Below, one piece after another: positions 51,472 to 63,130 of a stretch of 64,000 nucleotides of DNA; positions within the stretch are counted from its first letter, which is position 1; each line of letters opens with the position of its first letter. The stretch comes from Amaranthus tricolor (Eukaryota; Streptophyta; Magnoliopsida; Caryophyllales; Amaranthaceae). A program made the translations under genes and the position numbers. Location of the stretch: NCBI RefSeq assembly GCF_026212465.1, contig NC_080047.1:42876059-42940058 (forward strand). Direction: 5' to 3'. Under the pieces are notes generated by a model. That model did no database searches. It was given only the letters and a program-made list of their open reading frames with translations, and was not told where the DNA came from.

Positions 51472-54400
51472 ATGGCGATTTTGAGAAACAGGGTACTTAC
51501 CCAGATACTAAAACGAAGCAAAAACAACATATTTACCCATAAATCATACTCAGTATCATCTGCTGCAGCTTCAGAACCAGAAATGGTGGATGGGTTTTGG
51601 TCAAAAGAGTATGAAGATTACAGAAAATCATTATATGGTGGTAATATCACTCATAAAGCTCTTTTTGTTGATGCTGTTGGTACTCTTCTTGTTCCTGCTC
51701 AATCTACCCCTAAGGTATTTTTTTTGGTCCTTTTTCTGCCTTGATTTTTTTATTTTTTATTTTTAATTTTTTATGTTTGTAATAATACTACTATAATCTT
51801 GCAATGATCTCATAATTACTAATTTAATAGAGTATTTGTTTTGTTTTGTTTTTGTAACAATTTAATGCATTGATTTTTAGGAGTTTCATAAGAAATCATG
51901 GGTGTAAATTATTATTAGTAATTGTTTTTTATTTTTCATTTTTTTCTGTTAAAAGTTATTATTAATGTGCATACTAAGATACTTATGGTTTATAATAATT
52001 TAAGTGGGTTATGAATAATTGTAATTACCAATTTAATAGAGTATACTTTCGTTTTGGGAGATATTAATTAAAGTTTTCATTCATAAATGGGTATGATAAA
52101 TTTCTGTTGAAAAAGAAATTTAAATCATTTTCATGAGTTGATGAAAAATTATTATTGGTGTTCATCTTTTTTATTTTTGAAATTTAATTTAATTTTTGAA
52201 GTGTTAATTAGTGTCATTAAGAGTTAAGATATAATTTATAAAGTATAATATAATAATAAGTGGATTTTTAATCATGGTTCTACTATTAAAATTAGAAAAA
52301 TTTGGTGGGTCATGGTCTTGTAATTTGTACTTCCTATTAATTAAACTAGACTTACTAATTATTGTTTCATTTCTTTTATGCAATGAAGAATAAATTATTT
52401 GAATTGAATTGGTATTATTACAGGGAGGTATTATTGATGAATTTATTTTTGATTTAATGCAGATTTACAAGGAGATAGGGCAGAAGTATGGAGTGAAGTA
52501 TTCAGAAAATGAGATTTTACACAGATATAGATGGGCTTATGAGCAACCTTGGAGAAGATCTAGTCTCAGGTCTAATCTTATTCTTTTTCCTTCCTTTTTA
52601 TTTGTAGTATGATTATGCTTAAATTTGATATTATAAAAGTAATATTTATCGATTAAATCTCTAAATTATTTTGGCTCTCATTCCTTCAAATTTTAAAGTT
52701 TAGGAGAGTATTTGACAAATGGCTTATAAGCTGATAGCTGGTGCCTGATCGCTAATTGGGCTAATTGATTTGATCAGTTGATTTTAAATATGCTGTTTCA
52801 ACTTTTAATCAGCTAAATTACCCAAAACTAAAATTACTAGATTGTTTTACTGTTCAAGCATTGATAATTTAAGTACTCGTAGCTGTTAGCCGTCGTACAT
52901 TAGTACATCAACATGTAGCTCTACACTTCAAAAGGTAAAGGTTATAGTATTCGTTGAAATACTATTTGTTAAGAAGTACTCCTATCAAATATGTAGAAAA
53001 AACCCTATTTTTAATTTTAAAATGGCGTTTTGAAAAATAAATCTTATTGTACCACTAAACGCGGTTTAAACCGTTACTTTGACTGAACAATGATATTTTT
53101 TCGAAAGTAGTGTTTTAGTTTCATTATTAAAACACTAACAACTGCTTATTTACAGTGTCATTCCTGGCAACTTTTGAACCCTACGCGAAAAAAAAATGGC
53201 CTTTAGTCATGCATTTAACGGAGAAAGCTAATGCTACAAGTTCGATCAATGCTAAATGCTACTTATGCAAATACTAAATTAATTATAAGAATTAACTCAA
53301 TTTGGGCACCTTCACGAGCTGGGCCCTAGGCATGCACCTCAAAACTATTCTCAGAAACAGTGTTGCTACTTAAATATCTATGTCGAAAACGGCCGGTATA
53401 TATATATTAATATATATATATATAATTTTTCTGGTTTTCATTTCTCAAAAATTTTTGAAAATTTTTATTTTTCCTGATTTTATTCGAAGTGAGACTTATT
53501 GGTATTGTTGTGTGGTAGAAGTAGATTCCAATTTTAAGTAATGTGGTCCATGTTGAATACTGAATACATGTGGTTTAAGATTCTATGTGAGAAGAGTAAG
53601 GTCAATACTCAATACATCTTGTTTTATTAATTAATAACCTGGTGCATTATTTCTATTTTCCAGTCAGAAAAAAATGATGAAATATTACATTTGTTCTTTT
53701 CCGTTGTTCCAAAATAAAATAGTCTTCTGCTAGCCGGCCAGTTTTTTTTTTGTTCTGCCTTTGATTGTCGTTTTTCATTAATCCTTATAAAATCGTAATT
53801 AATATTGGTTTAATAGAATAGTTAAAATCGTAACTAATATATAAAAATATTTTAATAATCACCATTGCGATAATGAAAGGTGCGATGCAGTAACGGGAGT
53901 GATACGCTTATCTTAACGCCTAAATATCAATCGAAACTAAAATATATCCCTTGATACTGCCAATAAATATCTTAATGGGGAAATATCGATTCGTTGTTTT
54001 TAAAAACACGTACAACACGGCAGATGCGATACAATGCAACCTTATTTTTACATTATGACGTGGATATATTAATTATTTGCTTGATGCCATATGTAGACTT
54101 ATTAAGTTGTCCCCCTTTGTTCTTAATTCTTATCTATGATTTTGATTCCTTTGTGACTTCTCATAGATATTGGGATTCTTTTATTCTTATCTATGATTTT
54201 GATTCCTTTGTGACTTTTGATGGATATTGGGATTCTTTTATTCCATTCTAGAGTAAATTAAATACTCTCATCATCATCGTACCCAGTGTATTTCATTATA
54301 GAAAAATTATGATCAGGGTCTAGTGAGGGAAAAAAGACGATAGCTCATACCCATAAAAAAGAATGCGGTCAAAGAGTGCCTCCACTCTAAAAAAAATCTT

Positions 54401-57400
54401 AATTGGATTCTTAATTAGGCATTTGATCTTGTCCGTGTAATTGAGATTTCTACAAATTAAATATTTGTTAAATGGATTAAAGAGAGATTCTCGTCTTACC
54501 AATCATATTATTACAACTCTATTATGCTTATTGTAGTGATTACTATGCTCAAATTTCTCCATTTATGATTTGAATAGTGGGTTTAGAAGAGGGATCAAAG
54601 AATTGTGGTGGTGACATAATATCTTGTATTTAAGATGTCTCAAGTTTAGGTCTTTGTCTACACTAAAAAGGTGGGGTCTTAGACATATGGTTCTTGTTCG
54701 GTCACCTTGTCTTGCCAGTTTTGTTGCCACAAAAAGTAAAATCAAATTAATTGTTGATAAATATAAATCATACAGCAGATCTAATATTATTAGATTAAAA
54801 TTTTAACATTATTTAGTAATATATAACATGATACTAAATATTAAAAAAGAAAGAAGATAGCTTTTTGTTGTCTTTCAAATAGTATGTTGGATTCATATTG
54901 TTCGAACTCTTACATTCATGTCGGATATAAATTCGTATTCACAAGTGTCTGACTTGCTATCTTACGAAAATCTCTAACGATTTCAAACGAAGTTAAAAGT
55001 ATCGAATTGTTCTACCCATATTCAAGTGTCAAGGATCTAACACGTGCAATTGAAGTAAAGCGAAGAGTCTAATCAATAGAGTTAAGAAGTCGTGTAATTC
55101 AAGTTTAGTTATGTTCATATCCTTGTCTTTTATTCAAGTTTATTTGTGACCAAAGAACTCCGAGTTGACAAAAGCCAAGTATAATATAAGTGGTTTTCGT
55201 TGCCTTTGTTTGTGCCTCATTGTGGTCCTTAGATTCCATCTCTAGACAGTATGTATAGAATGATAGTTACAGTATCTAAAAGAAAACCCAATTGCAATTA
55301 CTACAAGCTGGGGTATACTAATCAATAATCATCATGAATATCCTCATGCAATGATAAATTTGTCATTGGGTTTGAACACAATAAGACCCGTACAAAAGAA
55401 GAAGTGACTGCACACTAGCTTGATTAGGTTTTATCTTAAAATCAACTAGATAGATTTCCGTGTGAAACACGGATGCTATAAATATTTACTGATATGAATA
55501 ATGATATTACTTTATAAAATTAACTCATTTACAACATAAACTTAATTATTAAATCTTTATATTTGTTATGATATTATCATTATCAAAGTGAATAAATAAT
55601 TTAAAACTATACAACAATATTAAAACATATGCTCATAGTAATTATTGATAATTGAGACAAATAAAATTTACAAAGTCTTCAACTATGATAGATAGGAGGA
55701 AGAATTTAGTTGAAAAAATAGCCAAATTAGTTAGCTTTATTCATTATATGATAATGATTTATTATCTAAGTTAAAATAAAAATTTACATGTATATTACTT
55801 TTTTTGGTTTATATAAGGAAATATAGTATTTCAATAGATTATCACATATAGTTATAATCAATCAACAAATATTACTCGTTTTGATGAGTATTTGTTATCC
55901 TAAATATCAAGTTAAATATCAAAAGTTTTCCTATAGCGGAAAATTTTTAATAATAGTATGACGCGTGTCTCAAGTCATTTCTTTATTAGTATATTTTATT
56001 GATTATTGATTGGTTATAGGAGTAGCCCATCAAATTTATATGTTAGTCAACCTCTTTAATTTTTTAATGGGGGATCACATGTGAGTTATATTTCTAACAT
56101 GCAGATATGTTGATGATGGTAGACCATTCTGGCAATACATAGTATCTTATTCCACTGGTTGTTCAAATGATCAGTATTTTGAAGAGCTATACTACTACTA
56201 TATGACCGAGAAGGTAAATAAATGGCATTGATATGTATTCAGTCTATACTATATTAGTATTTTGAATTCATCCCCGCTTGTAACTGATGTTCTACATTAC
56301 TTTTAAAGGCTTGGAAGCTTTGCGATCCAAATGCAGGAAAAGTTTTTCGGGCTCTGAGAAACGAGGGTGTAGGAGTTGCTGTTGTGTCGAACTTTGATAC
56401 GCGATTAAGACCTTTATTGAAGGCTCTGAAATGTGAAGATTGGTTTGATGCAGTGGCTGTTTCAGCTGAAGTAGGCTTTAGTTTGATTCCTTTTGCCCCT
56501 CGAGTATTTTTGTGGCTGATTTTGTAATGCATTTCGCGTGATAATTGAGAACAGGTTGCTGCAGAGAAGCCAAACCCGACTATATTTCTGAAGGCGTGTG
56601 ATCTTCTAGGGGTAAACCCGGAGGATGCTGTCCATGTTGGTGATGATCGTAGAAACGATATATGGGGCGCGAGAGATGCAGGTTGCGATGCTTGGCTTTG
56701 GGGTAGCGATGTCCATTCTTTTAAGGAGGTAATTGCTCGACTAATGTGTCACTTTGTTTCGTTTCATATAGTCTTTGTCACAAATAGTATACGAGGAGTT
56801 TAACATAAGTTTGAAGCAAAATCAAAAGAACATAAAAAGGCGAGTGAATGATTTTGGTATGTGGATGCCCATTCCAAACAGTGAAAAATAACCTTTGGGT
56901 TTTTTTGTTTAACCGATGACATCTTGATAAGAGGAAATGTGACGCATTAAAAGAAACAAACTCAAAAGGAAAGTGAGACAATTTCAAAGTGACAAATCTT
57001 CTATGGTTGTTCAAGCTAGGCCACAGAGAGCCATTTGGTCCCCACCTCAATCTTGAACCAAAAAAAATCGTTGGAAATGAGTTTTAATGATATGGACCGA
57101 GCCATTCCTGACCCTGGATAAGGTGTATATTTGTTTAGGGCTCAGGGCTAAAAAGGGCTTAATAAGTAATAACTCAAAGGGCTTAATAAGTAATAACTCA
57201 ATTGTCATTTATAATGTAGAATACCGCTTATAAAATTGTAATATCATTTTTGCCAAACATCCATTTAAAATTCAAAATTGACCCTTTATAAAATGGGCCC
57301 ATAAATTATGCCCGTATATACCGGAACAAGTTTTATCCACAAGATTTAGATTCCTTTGAGGAATGATTGAATTCTGAATGTGGCTGTTGGAGCATGATCA

Positions 57401-57963
57401 TAATTCATAAGTGATAAGCTATCAATATTTTCAAGCAAGGGTTTATAACTTGTAACATGATGTGACATCTCACTAGTAAAGAGTGTAGTTTGCTTTTTTT
57501 AAAGGAAAGACTTTAGCAAAAGCTTAAATGAGACTAGTGAAGGAAAATTGTTCATATGGAGTTATGGACCCATATGATAGAAAATAATTGAAGATAATGA
57601 CATCCATATATATGTTAGAGTATGTAACTTTTTCTAGGGCTCATTATGAGCTGAAATTTTTATTTGAGTTGATATCTTAATATGGTATCAGAAGCTAACG
57701 TGACAAAATATTATAGTTTAAATCTCAACCACCTTTTATTTGAAGTAGAATATTCAGTGGTAGGTATAAGAAAGGTTTGTGCGGCATCTATCCTTTTAGC
57801 CCAAAGGACTTTCATGTGAGAAGGTGTGTTAGAGTATATAACATATTCTAGAGCCTCAACCATCAGCTTAAATTTTTAATTGAGTTGGTTCATTGACTAT
57901 TGCAACTAAAAACGAAATGTTTTTTGGGTCCAGGTTGCACAAAGAATAGGCGTTGACACCTAA
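51472..57963 (+). CDS. HAD-superfamily hydrolase (HDHD3-like)
   Basis: Six exons: 51472-51714, 52463-52569, 56105-56213, 56309-56470, 56555-56728 and 57934-57963, giving 274 residues. All junctions are GT-AG and in frame. HAD motif I is FVDAVGTLL (nucleophile Asp first; the usual second Asp is Val, as I recall for plant relatives). Motif II is VVSNFDTR, motif III the Lys of AEKPNP, and motif IV HVGDDRRNDIWGARDAG. The N-terminus (about 35 residues, Arg/Lys/Ser-rich, few acidic) looks like a mitochondrial or plastid transit peptide. The family hydrolyses phosphomonoesters; the substrate is unknown. Intron 2 is 3.5 kb and intron 5 is 1.2 kb with a TRIM. A pretty clean single-copy gene. Confidence 0.92.
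54126..54239 (+). repeat. 57-bp tandem duplication in HAD intron 2
   Basis: Two copies of a 57-base unit starting ATTCTTATCTATGATTTTG, differing at a few bases. Confidence 0.85.
57613..57898 (+). mobile_element. TRIM (terminal-repeat retrotransposon in miniature) in HAD intron 5
   Basis: Two short LTRs of about 70 bp (57613-57682 and 57827-57898) begin TGTTAGAGTAT and share the TCTAG..CTCA and TTGAGTTG blocks. A primer-binding-site-like TGGTATCAGAAGC at 57683-57695 follows the first. The internal part is only about 145 bp with no coding capacity. No target duplication was found. It ends about 35 bases before the last HAD exon. The same family lies, reversed, in R1 and R2. Confidence 0.75.
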
Positions 57964-58353
57964 GTGTGTGGATCATATATTTGTACTCGGTTCTTCATGC
58001 TACGATCATCTGGAATAAAAACATACGCTCTTTCTCTCTTCCGGGTTTAGGGGTTTTACATACCCGACTTCAGATGAGACCCTATCTATGGAACGAGTGT
58101 GTGCAGCGCGTTTTTACTATGATGGCCGCTACATTGGTCGATGAGAACGACAAGCATCACTCGCTTTAGCTAGAAAAGGGTCAGTTGTAAACTTGTAAGA
58201 ATGTGTTATAGTATGATAGTATTGTATCATCCTCCTACTGTATGTTATGCTAGATGAAGGTTGCAAGAGATGTATTACATGGTGCAAATCAACTTACTGT
58301 AATTTACTAAAGTAATAAAATTAGTATTGTATATAGTAAAGAAGCTTGGAACA
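57964..58353. other. HAD gene 3' flank
   Basis: Likely the 3' untranslated region and spacer. No other gene seen. Confidence 0.5.
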
Positions 58354-58689
58354 TATATTTTACGGATATTTCATGATATACCACTGAATTTCTTCGAAAT
58401 TCACCATATACCACACAAAATGTTTTAATTCACCATATACCATTGAGTTTACGTCCGTTAGCACAGAATACCATTAATGACAACTGCCGTCAGTGTGCCG
58501 TTTGTGGTAAATTACCAATATGCCCTTACGCATTCAACAGGCGCCATTATTAGGCTTGACTTCCCCAAACACAACGTATTTCTTCAAAAAATTGATCCTC
58601 CATCTTTCTTCTTCTCCATTCAAGAAACTTTGTATTCGTCTACATTGATCTAGAACCCTTAAAATCCATCAAAAATCCTTAAATCCTTA

Positions 58690-59070
58690 ATGGAGATTTC
58701 GTCGGCATCACCAACGTCATCGTTCGATTCTCAAATCCAATCCTTAAATTCAACCTCAAATGATGCGTCTTCGAACGAAATGATTGATTCAAGCGAAGTT
58801 AAAATCGAAGATCAAGATGAAGAGAGAGAATCATCCGGGGATAGCTCTGAGTTTTCGGTTATGGCGACGTCATCATCATCAGTTGCGAGGAATGTGTTCG
58901 ATGATGATGATAAAGATGAGGATGTTTGTAGGATTTGTCGAAACCCTGGTGAGGCTGATAATCCGTTGAGATATCCGTGTGCTTGTAGCGGTAGTATTAA
59001 GTTTGTTCATCAGGATTGTCTTCTTCAATGGCTTAATCACAGTAATGCTCGTCAATGTGAGGTTGGTTGA
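58690..59070 (+). pseudogene. SUD1: Copied first exon of SUD1 (DOA10-type RING-CH E3 ligase)
   Basis: The sequence starts MEISSASPTSSFDSQIQSL, has a Ser/Asp-rich leader, then a RINGv (C4HC3) domain: DVCRICRNPGEADNPLRYPC, ACSGSIKFVHQDCLLQWLNH and SNARQCEV. The exon ends at CAATGTGAG|GTTGGT, a donor-like site, and the last zinc-binding Cys (in exon 2 of the parent) is missing. The ER-membrane part of SUD1/CER9 (about 1,100 residues in the family) is absent. If translated it would give a 126-residue RING-CH fragment. The 5' leader and some intron sequence (59060-59160) also seem to have been copied. Identity is by family knowledge. Confidence 0.85.
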
Positions 59071-59359
59071 TTGATTGTGGAAATTGTTTAATTTAGGGCT
59101 TTTGTGGATAATTGATTGAACTGTGTGAGTTTATGATTGAGGTATGAATATTTTAGGGAAAATTTGAGAGTGCACCTAAATTAAGGGTGTTCTTGAACAC
59201 CTTAATTTGTCTACGTGTGATAACCAAGGCTTGAACAATGATGCCTTGAATGATTTCCCAACAATGCACAGAAACAAGCTTCAAGAACTTGTTTCTTGAT
59301 TTTCAGGTTGGTGAACGGCCTCCTATATATAGAGCAATGAACCATATTGGGATGGTTCA

Positions 59360-59719
59360 ATGATGACTCACATAAGCAATATGGATGAAGAGCAAGTTTT
59401 AGAATCAAATTCAAGCATGAACACTAATCCAGCAACAGAAGAAGAGAACTTAGAACTCAAAGTAACCACACAGCAGGATCAGACGACAACTGTCAAGCAG
59501 CCTACCTTGCAGACCTTGCCTAGACCAACCAGGAGAGACTCAGAGGCCATGGAAGATGAAAATGGAATCTTGGTACATGGACCTTCATGCCTTGGCCCAA
59601 GAACGTTGCTATACTTCATGGACAATCCACTGAAGATAACTGAGAAGGTCAACCAGTCGTCAGGAGTGCCTAAAAAAAACAGAACAAAATTTCAGAAATG
59701 TTCTGACCAGTTGACCTAG
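59360..59719 (+). other. Open frame of unknown origin inside MULE-3
   Basis: A 119-codon frame rich in Gln, Thr and Glu, starting MMTHISNMDEEQVLESNSS. No domain recognised. It may be a second captured fragment or chance. A further piece at about 59770-59930 (frame with TLSDHYQLWKEHKKAAGRS) also looks coding in composition but is unidentified. Confidence 0.3.
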
Positions 59720-60587
59720 CACGCCTTAGCCAAGTCGTGTTTCATGGTATCTTGTGCCACCAAGGGTAGAAATGGAATCTCTACACTAGGAACTTGCTAC
59801 CAAGACTCTTAGTGACCATTATCAACTTTGGAAAGAGCACAAGAAAGCAGCTGGAAGGTCGCCTGGTCAGCAACTTTCTGTCGGAAATCAGAAATTTGAG
59901 TTACGTGAAGTTGAATGATGAAGTTGTTGTGGTGCATTATGCTCTTGTAATGAAGCTGACTAATCAATTTATGATGAGTCTTGGACTATATTATGATGCA
60001 ATTGTTCACTTTACTGTACTTACTGTTCGAACTAATTGAAAGAGTACTTATAGTCTGCTTTTCTTGCTTTTGAGAGTATGAAATGCAAGAATGAAACTAT
60101 AACGACCATAAATGTCCAATAAGCTTCATTGAGTTGAGTTGAACGGATGCATATTTTGGCTGTAGGCATCTAGTTCTAGTAGTCTACAATTTAAGAGAAA
60201 TGAATACAATTCTCTTCGATGTGGGTTTGCTAAATTAATTTCAGATGTGTATCTTAGTTGCTAAATACAGAGATATATAGAGGCTTTTTGGTGAACTTTT
60301 ATATTAGCTGATAAAGTTGCCATTTAGGCCGAGGAGGAAGCATTGCTTCTTCAACAGTATGCTGCTGCTGATGGTATTTGACGCAAATAAAAAAAAGTAA
60401 ATGGTATATGGTGAATTATTAATTTACCAGTTACCACAAACGGCACACTAACGGCAGTTGTCATTGATGGTATTCTGTGCTAACGGACGAAAACTCAATG
60501 ATATATGGTGAATTAGAACATTTTGTGTGGTATATGGTGAATTTTGAAGAAACTCAGTGGTATATCATGAAATATCCGTATATTTTA

Positions 60588-61096
60588 TCTCATAGTAAAG
60601 AAGCTGCACCAATAAATTAAGGAGATTGGATTTGTGAGCGAGAATAAAACAACCAAATTATACATGACAGTAATTTTGTGTAAGCTACAAAGCACTTCAA
60701 AGTAGAGAAGATGTAACCTCTCAAAAGAGAGGGTAGATTGAGTGGATTAAATTAAAATAAAATTAAAATATATTGATAAAATTATAAAAAAGTTGAAATT
60801 TAAAAAATAATGTAAAATAAGTAGGACAAATTAAAATAACAAATATTATTAATTGGGTGGGAGAATGGGGGTAGTACGTTCTATTTAGAGTTGTTTCATT
60901 TGTTTGCAGTTTGCACTCTTTATTTAAAACAATCCGTTTTTTAATGAAGTTTCCATCATAAATGTCAACAGAAATTAAGAAAAATGAAATCTTATATGTA
61001 GTGAATATATTATTTTATTAATAATAAAATTGATGGAGAAAATGTGGGGAACATAAATATATTGAAAAATATTAAAAGAAAGTTAATGGAAAAAAT
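60588..61096. other. AT-rich spacer
   Basis: No gene seen. Confidence 0.5.
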
Positions 61097-61106
61097 ATGA
61101 AACCAC

Positions 61107-61363
61107 GTCATGTAGCTAAGAATGTCATTTTTTTATGTAGCTTTTAGGCTAGATGATCCTTGGAAGGCTAGTCTTATTATTTAGGTTAGTTATTGGCTTT
61201 TTGGTGTTTTATTTTGGCATGTTTGTTTTGGCTTTTGGTGCTTCCTTTTGTGTTTGAGAAGTTTTTATTTTTTTTTATTTTTTTATTTTTTTTATTTTTT
61301 AACTTAGGTTGTAAAAGGTTTTTTTGAAGTTAATATATTTCTCTTAATTGCCAAAAAAAAAAA
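61107..61363 (+). mobile_element. 5'-truncated LINE 3' end with poly(A)
   Basis: A 257-bp insertion ending in a 12-base A run after TTAATTGCC, typical of plant L1 LINE 3' ends. It is flanked by the 10-bp direct repeat ATGAAACCAC (61097-61106 and 61364-61373). T-rich low-complexity sequence precedes the end. No coding region remains. Confidence 0.75.
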
Positions 61364-61373
61364 ATGAAACCAC

Positions 61374-62103
61374 AATTAATAAAAAATATTTTTATAAAGT
61401 TAATGAGAAACATGTATGGACCATAAAGAGTATAAAAATGTTAAAATAAAATTAGTGAAATATATGTGGAAATCATAAACATTATTAAAATATTAAAATG
61501 AGAATAAACAAGGCTATTTTTGTCCATAATTTGTCATAAAAATAGAAAGATTCTTTGTTGAACAACAAATTGAACACCCCAAATTGGCAAATAGGAAATT
61601 CTTTAAGGAACTAAAAAAGTACTAATTTTCACAATTTTCTTTTAATCTCATTTATAAATTTAATCTTTTTTTAATTGATTCACTTATTTTTGTATTCACT
61701 TGTTATTTATCTTATTCAACAATTATATATTAATTTTATATTTTTATACAAAAGGTGCAAATCAAATAGAGAACTATTTTTTTTAACAAAAAAATACCTA
61801 CCAAATTTTACTAGAAAGACTAAAAGGAAAAAAATAGGAAAAACTTGGTCAAAGATTAATTGAAAAACAATTTTGTATAAAAAGAACAAAAACTATAAAA
61901 AACTACCTAATCTATAGGACATTTTGCAAAATACCTAATCTAATTTTTTTTTTTTTTTTGCAAATAACTACCTTGTATGTCATAATTGTTTTAAAAACAC
62001 TACTACTTAACGTCAACTATTAGTTGACCGTTAAGTTGTGTGTTGACTTGGTATGTGTGTGGCATGTGACTCGTTGCTTCTCTCACTGTTCATGGAGAAA
62101 GAT
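61374..62103. other. AT-rich spacer
   Basis: No gene seen. CTAATCTA / CCTAATCTAA motifs near 61908-61942 could be a transposon end, unconfirmed. Confidence 0.4.
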
Positions 62104-62480
62104 TACTCTTCACTCACAGCTACAATTCAATCAACATTTAAATTTTTTCAATTTTATTCCTCCATTAACGAATTGGTTCTTGGCTTACCACACGACTTAG
62201 CGATGAAATGTCTCTTAAGAGTATTAATCACTTCTCACCCAACTCTTAGATTGGTTTCTCATCAATGGAAATCCACCATTTCTAAACCTTTATTTTTCTC
62301 TCTCCATCAAATTACTAATTTCGCTGAATATCATACATTCTTGATTTAGTTTTATCTCCATCACTATCTACTGAAAAATCCACCATTTTTGAAGAATCAG
62401 ATTTCATGGATATCGACATCGAGGAAGGGAAACTTGCACGTGTGGTTCTGGCCGGGGACCCACCAATTGATGAAATCGGA
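62104..62480 (+). pseudogene. F-box (kelch-type) gene relic
   Basis: Reads LVLGLPHDLAMKCLLRVLIT and SHPTLRLVSHQWKSTISKPL, the F-box start of plant F-box/kelch proteins, then FAEYHTFLI and a stop at about 62349. A one-base frame change would continue an acidic stretch for about 50 codons. No kelch repeats follow. It would serve as an SCF substrate adaptor if whole; here it is a truncated relic. Confidence 0.65.
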
Positions 62481-63130
62481 TTGTTGAATTACAACTGAAA
62501 TCGACATAGAGTATTTAAATAATTTTTTTTTCTTTCTTCTCATGAATCAACATTCTTGATTTTTAATTTTTTTCCTCTTTTTACAATATTCTTTTATTTT
62601 ATGTCATAAAAACCAAAAGACTTTTCTCTTTCCTGATTCAACCTTCTTTGGACACAACCACACCCATTCTCACCATTACATTCTCAAACAAAAACCAAAA
62701 ATCCAATGTGCTCTTCTTTTCGACATTCTCTTTGAAAATTAGGGTAGAAAACCCAAAATTCGAAGGCAATTGTTAAGTTAGAAGGAAAGAAGAAATGGTG
62801 GGATGTAAATGAACGGGAAATAATGGAGTTTAATTAGAAAATAAAAGTTTAGAAAAGGTTGAAAATAACATGGGTGAGATTCCAAAGGGGTAAATAGGTA
62901 GGTTTAATTGATTGATACTGAAAATGATAATATTTGTGTGATGAAAAATGGGGAGAATAGTGATGGGGAGGGAATGTTTATATTGGAATCGGAAAAATTA
63001 ATGGAAAAATTAATTGGAGATGGATACATGTAAGTACTCCATTAAGATTTTTAAAATTCATTTTCTCAGCTATAATTGCTTTGATTTAAATGGAGGAAAT
63101 GACACATTTAGTGAATTCTCGTGCCACACA
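62481..63130. other. AT-rich spacer left of Copia-3
   Basis: No gene seen. Confidence 0.5.

Larger units (their letters stand above)
58363..60578 (+). mobile_element. MULE-3: Pack-MULE carrying a SUD1/DOA10 exon
   Basis: A 2216-bp element with 148-bp, highly similar terminal inverted repeats (58363-58510 and 60431-60578) starting CGGATATTTCATGATATACC. It is flanked by the 9-bp direct repeat TATATTTTA (58354-58362 and 60579-60587). The TIR contains repeated TATATGGTGAATT motifs. There is no transposase. Inside are a host exon copy (58690-59070) and further sequence of unknown origin, including an open frame at 59360-59719 rich in Gln, Thr and Glu. Confidence 0.9.

Noticed and set aside
57683..57695. 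TGGTATCAGAAGC as part of a tRNA-derived SINE
   Set aside because: It lies between two short direct terminal repeats, as in a TRIM; no A and B box pair was seen.
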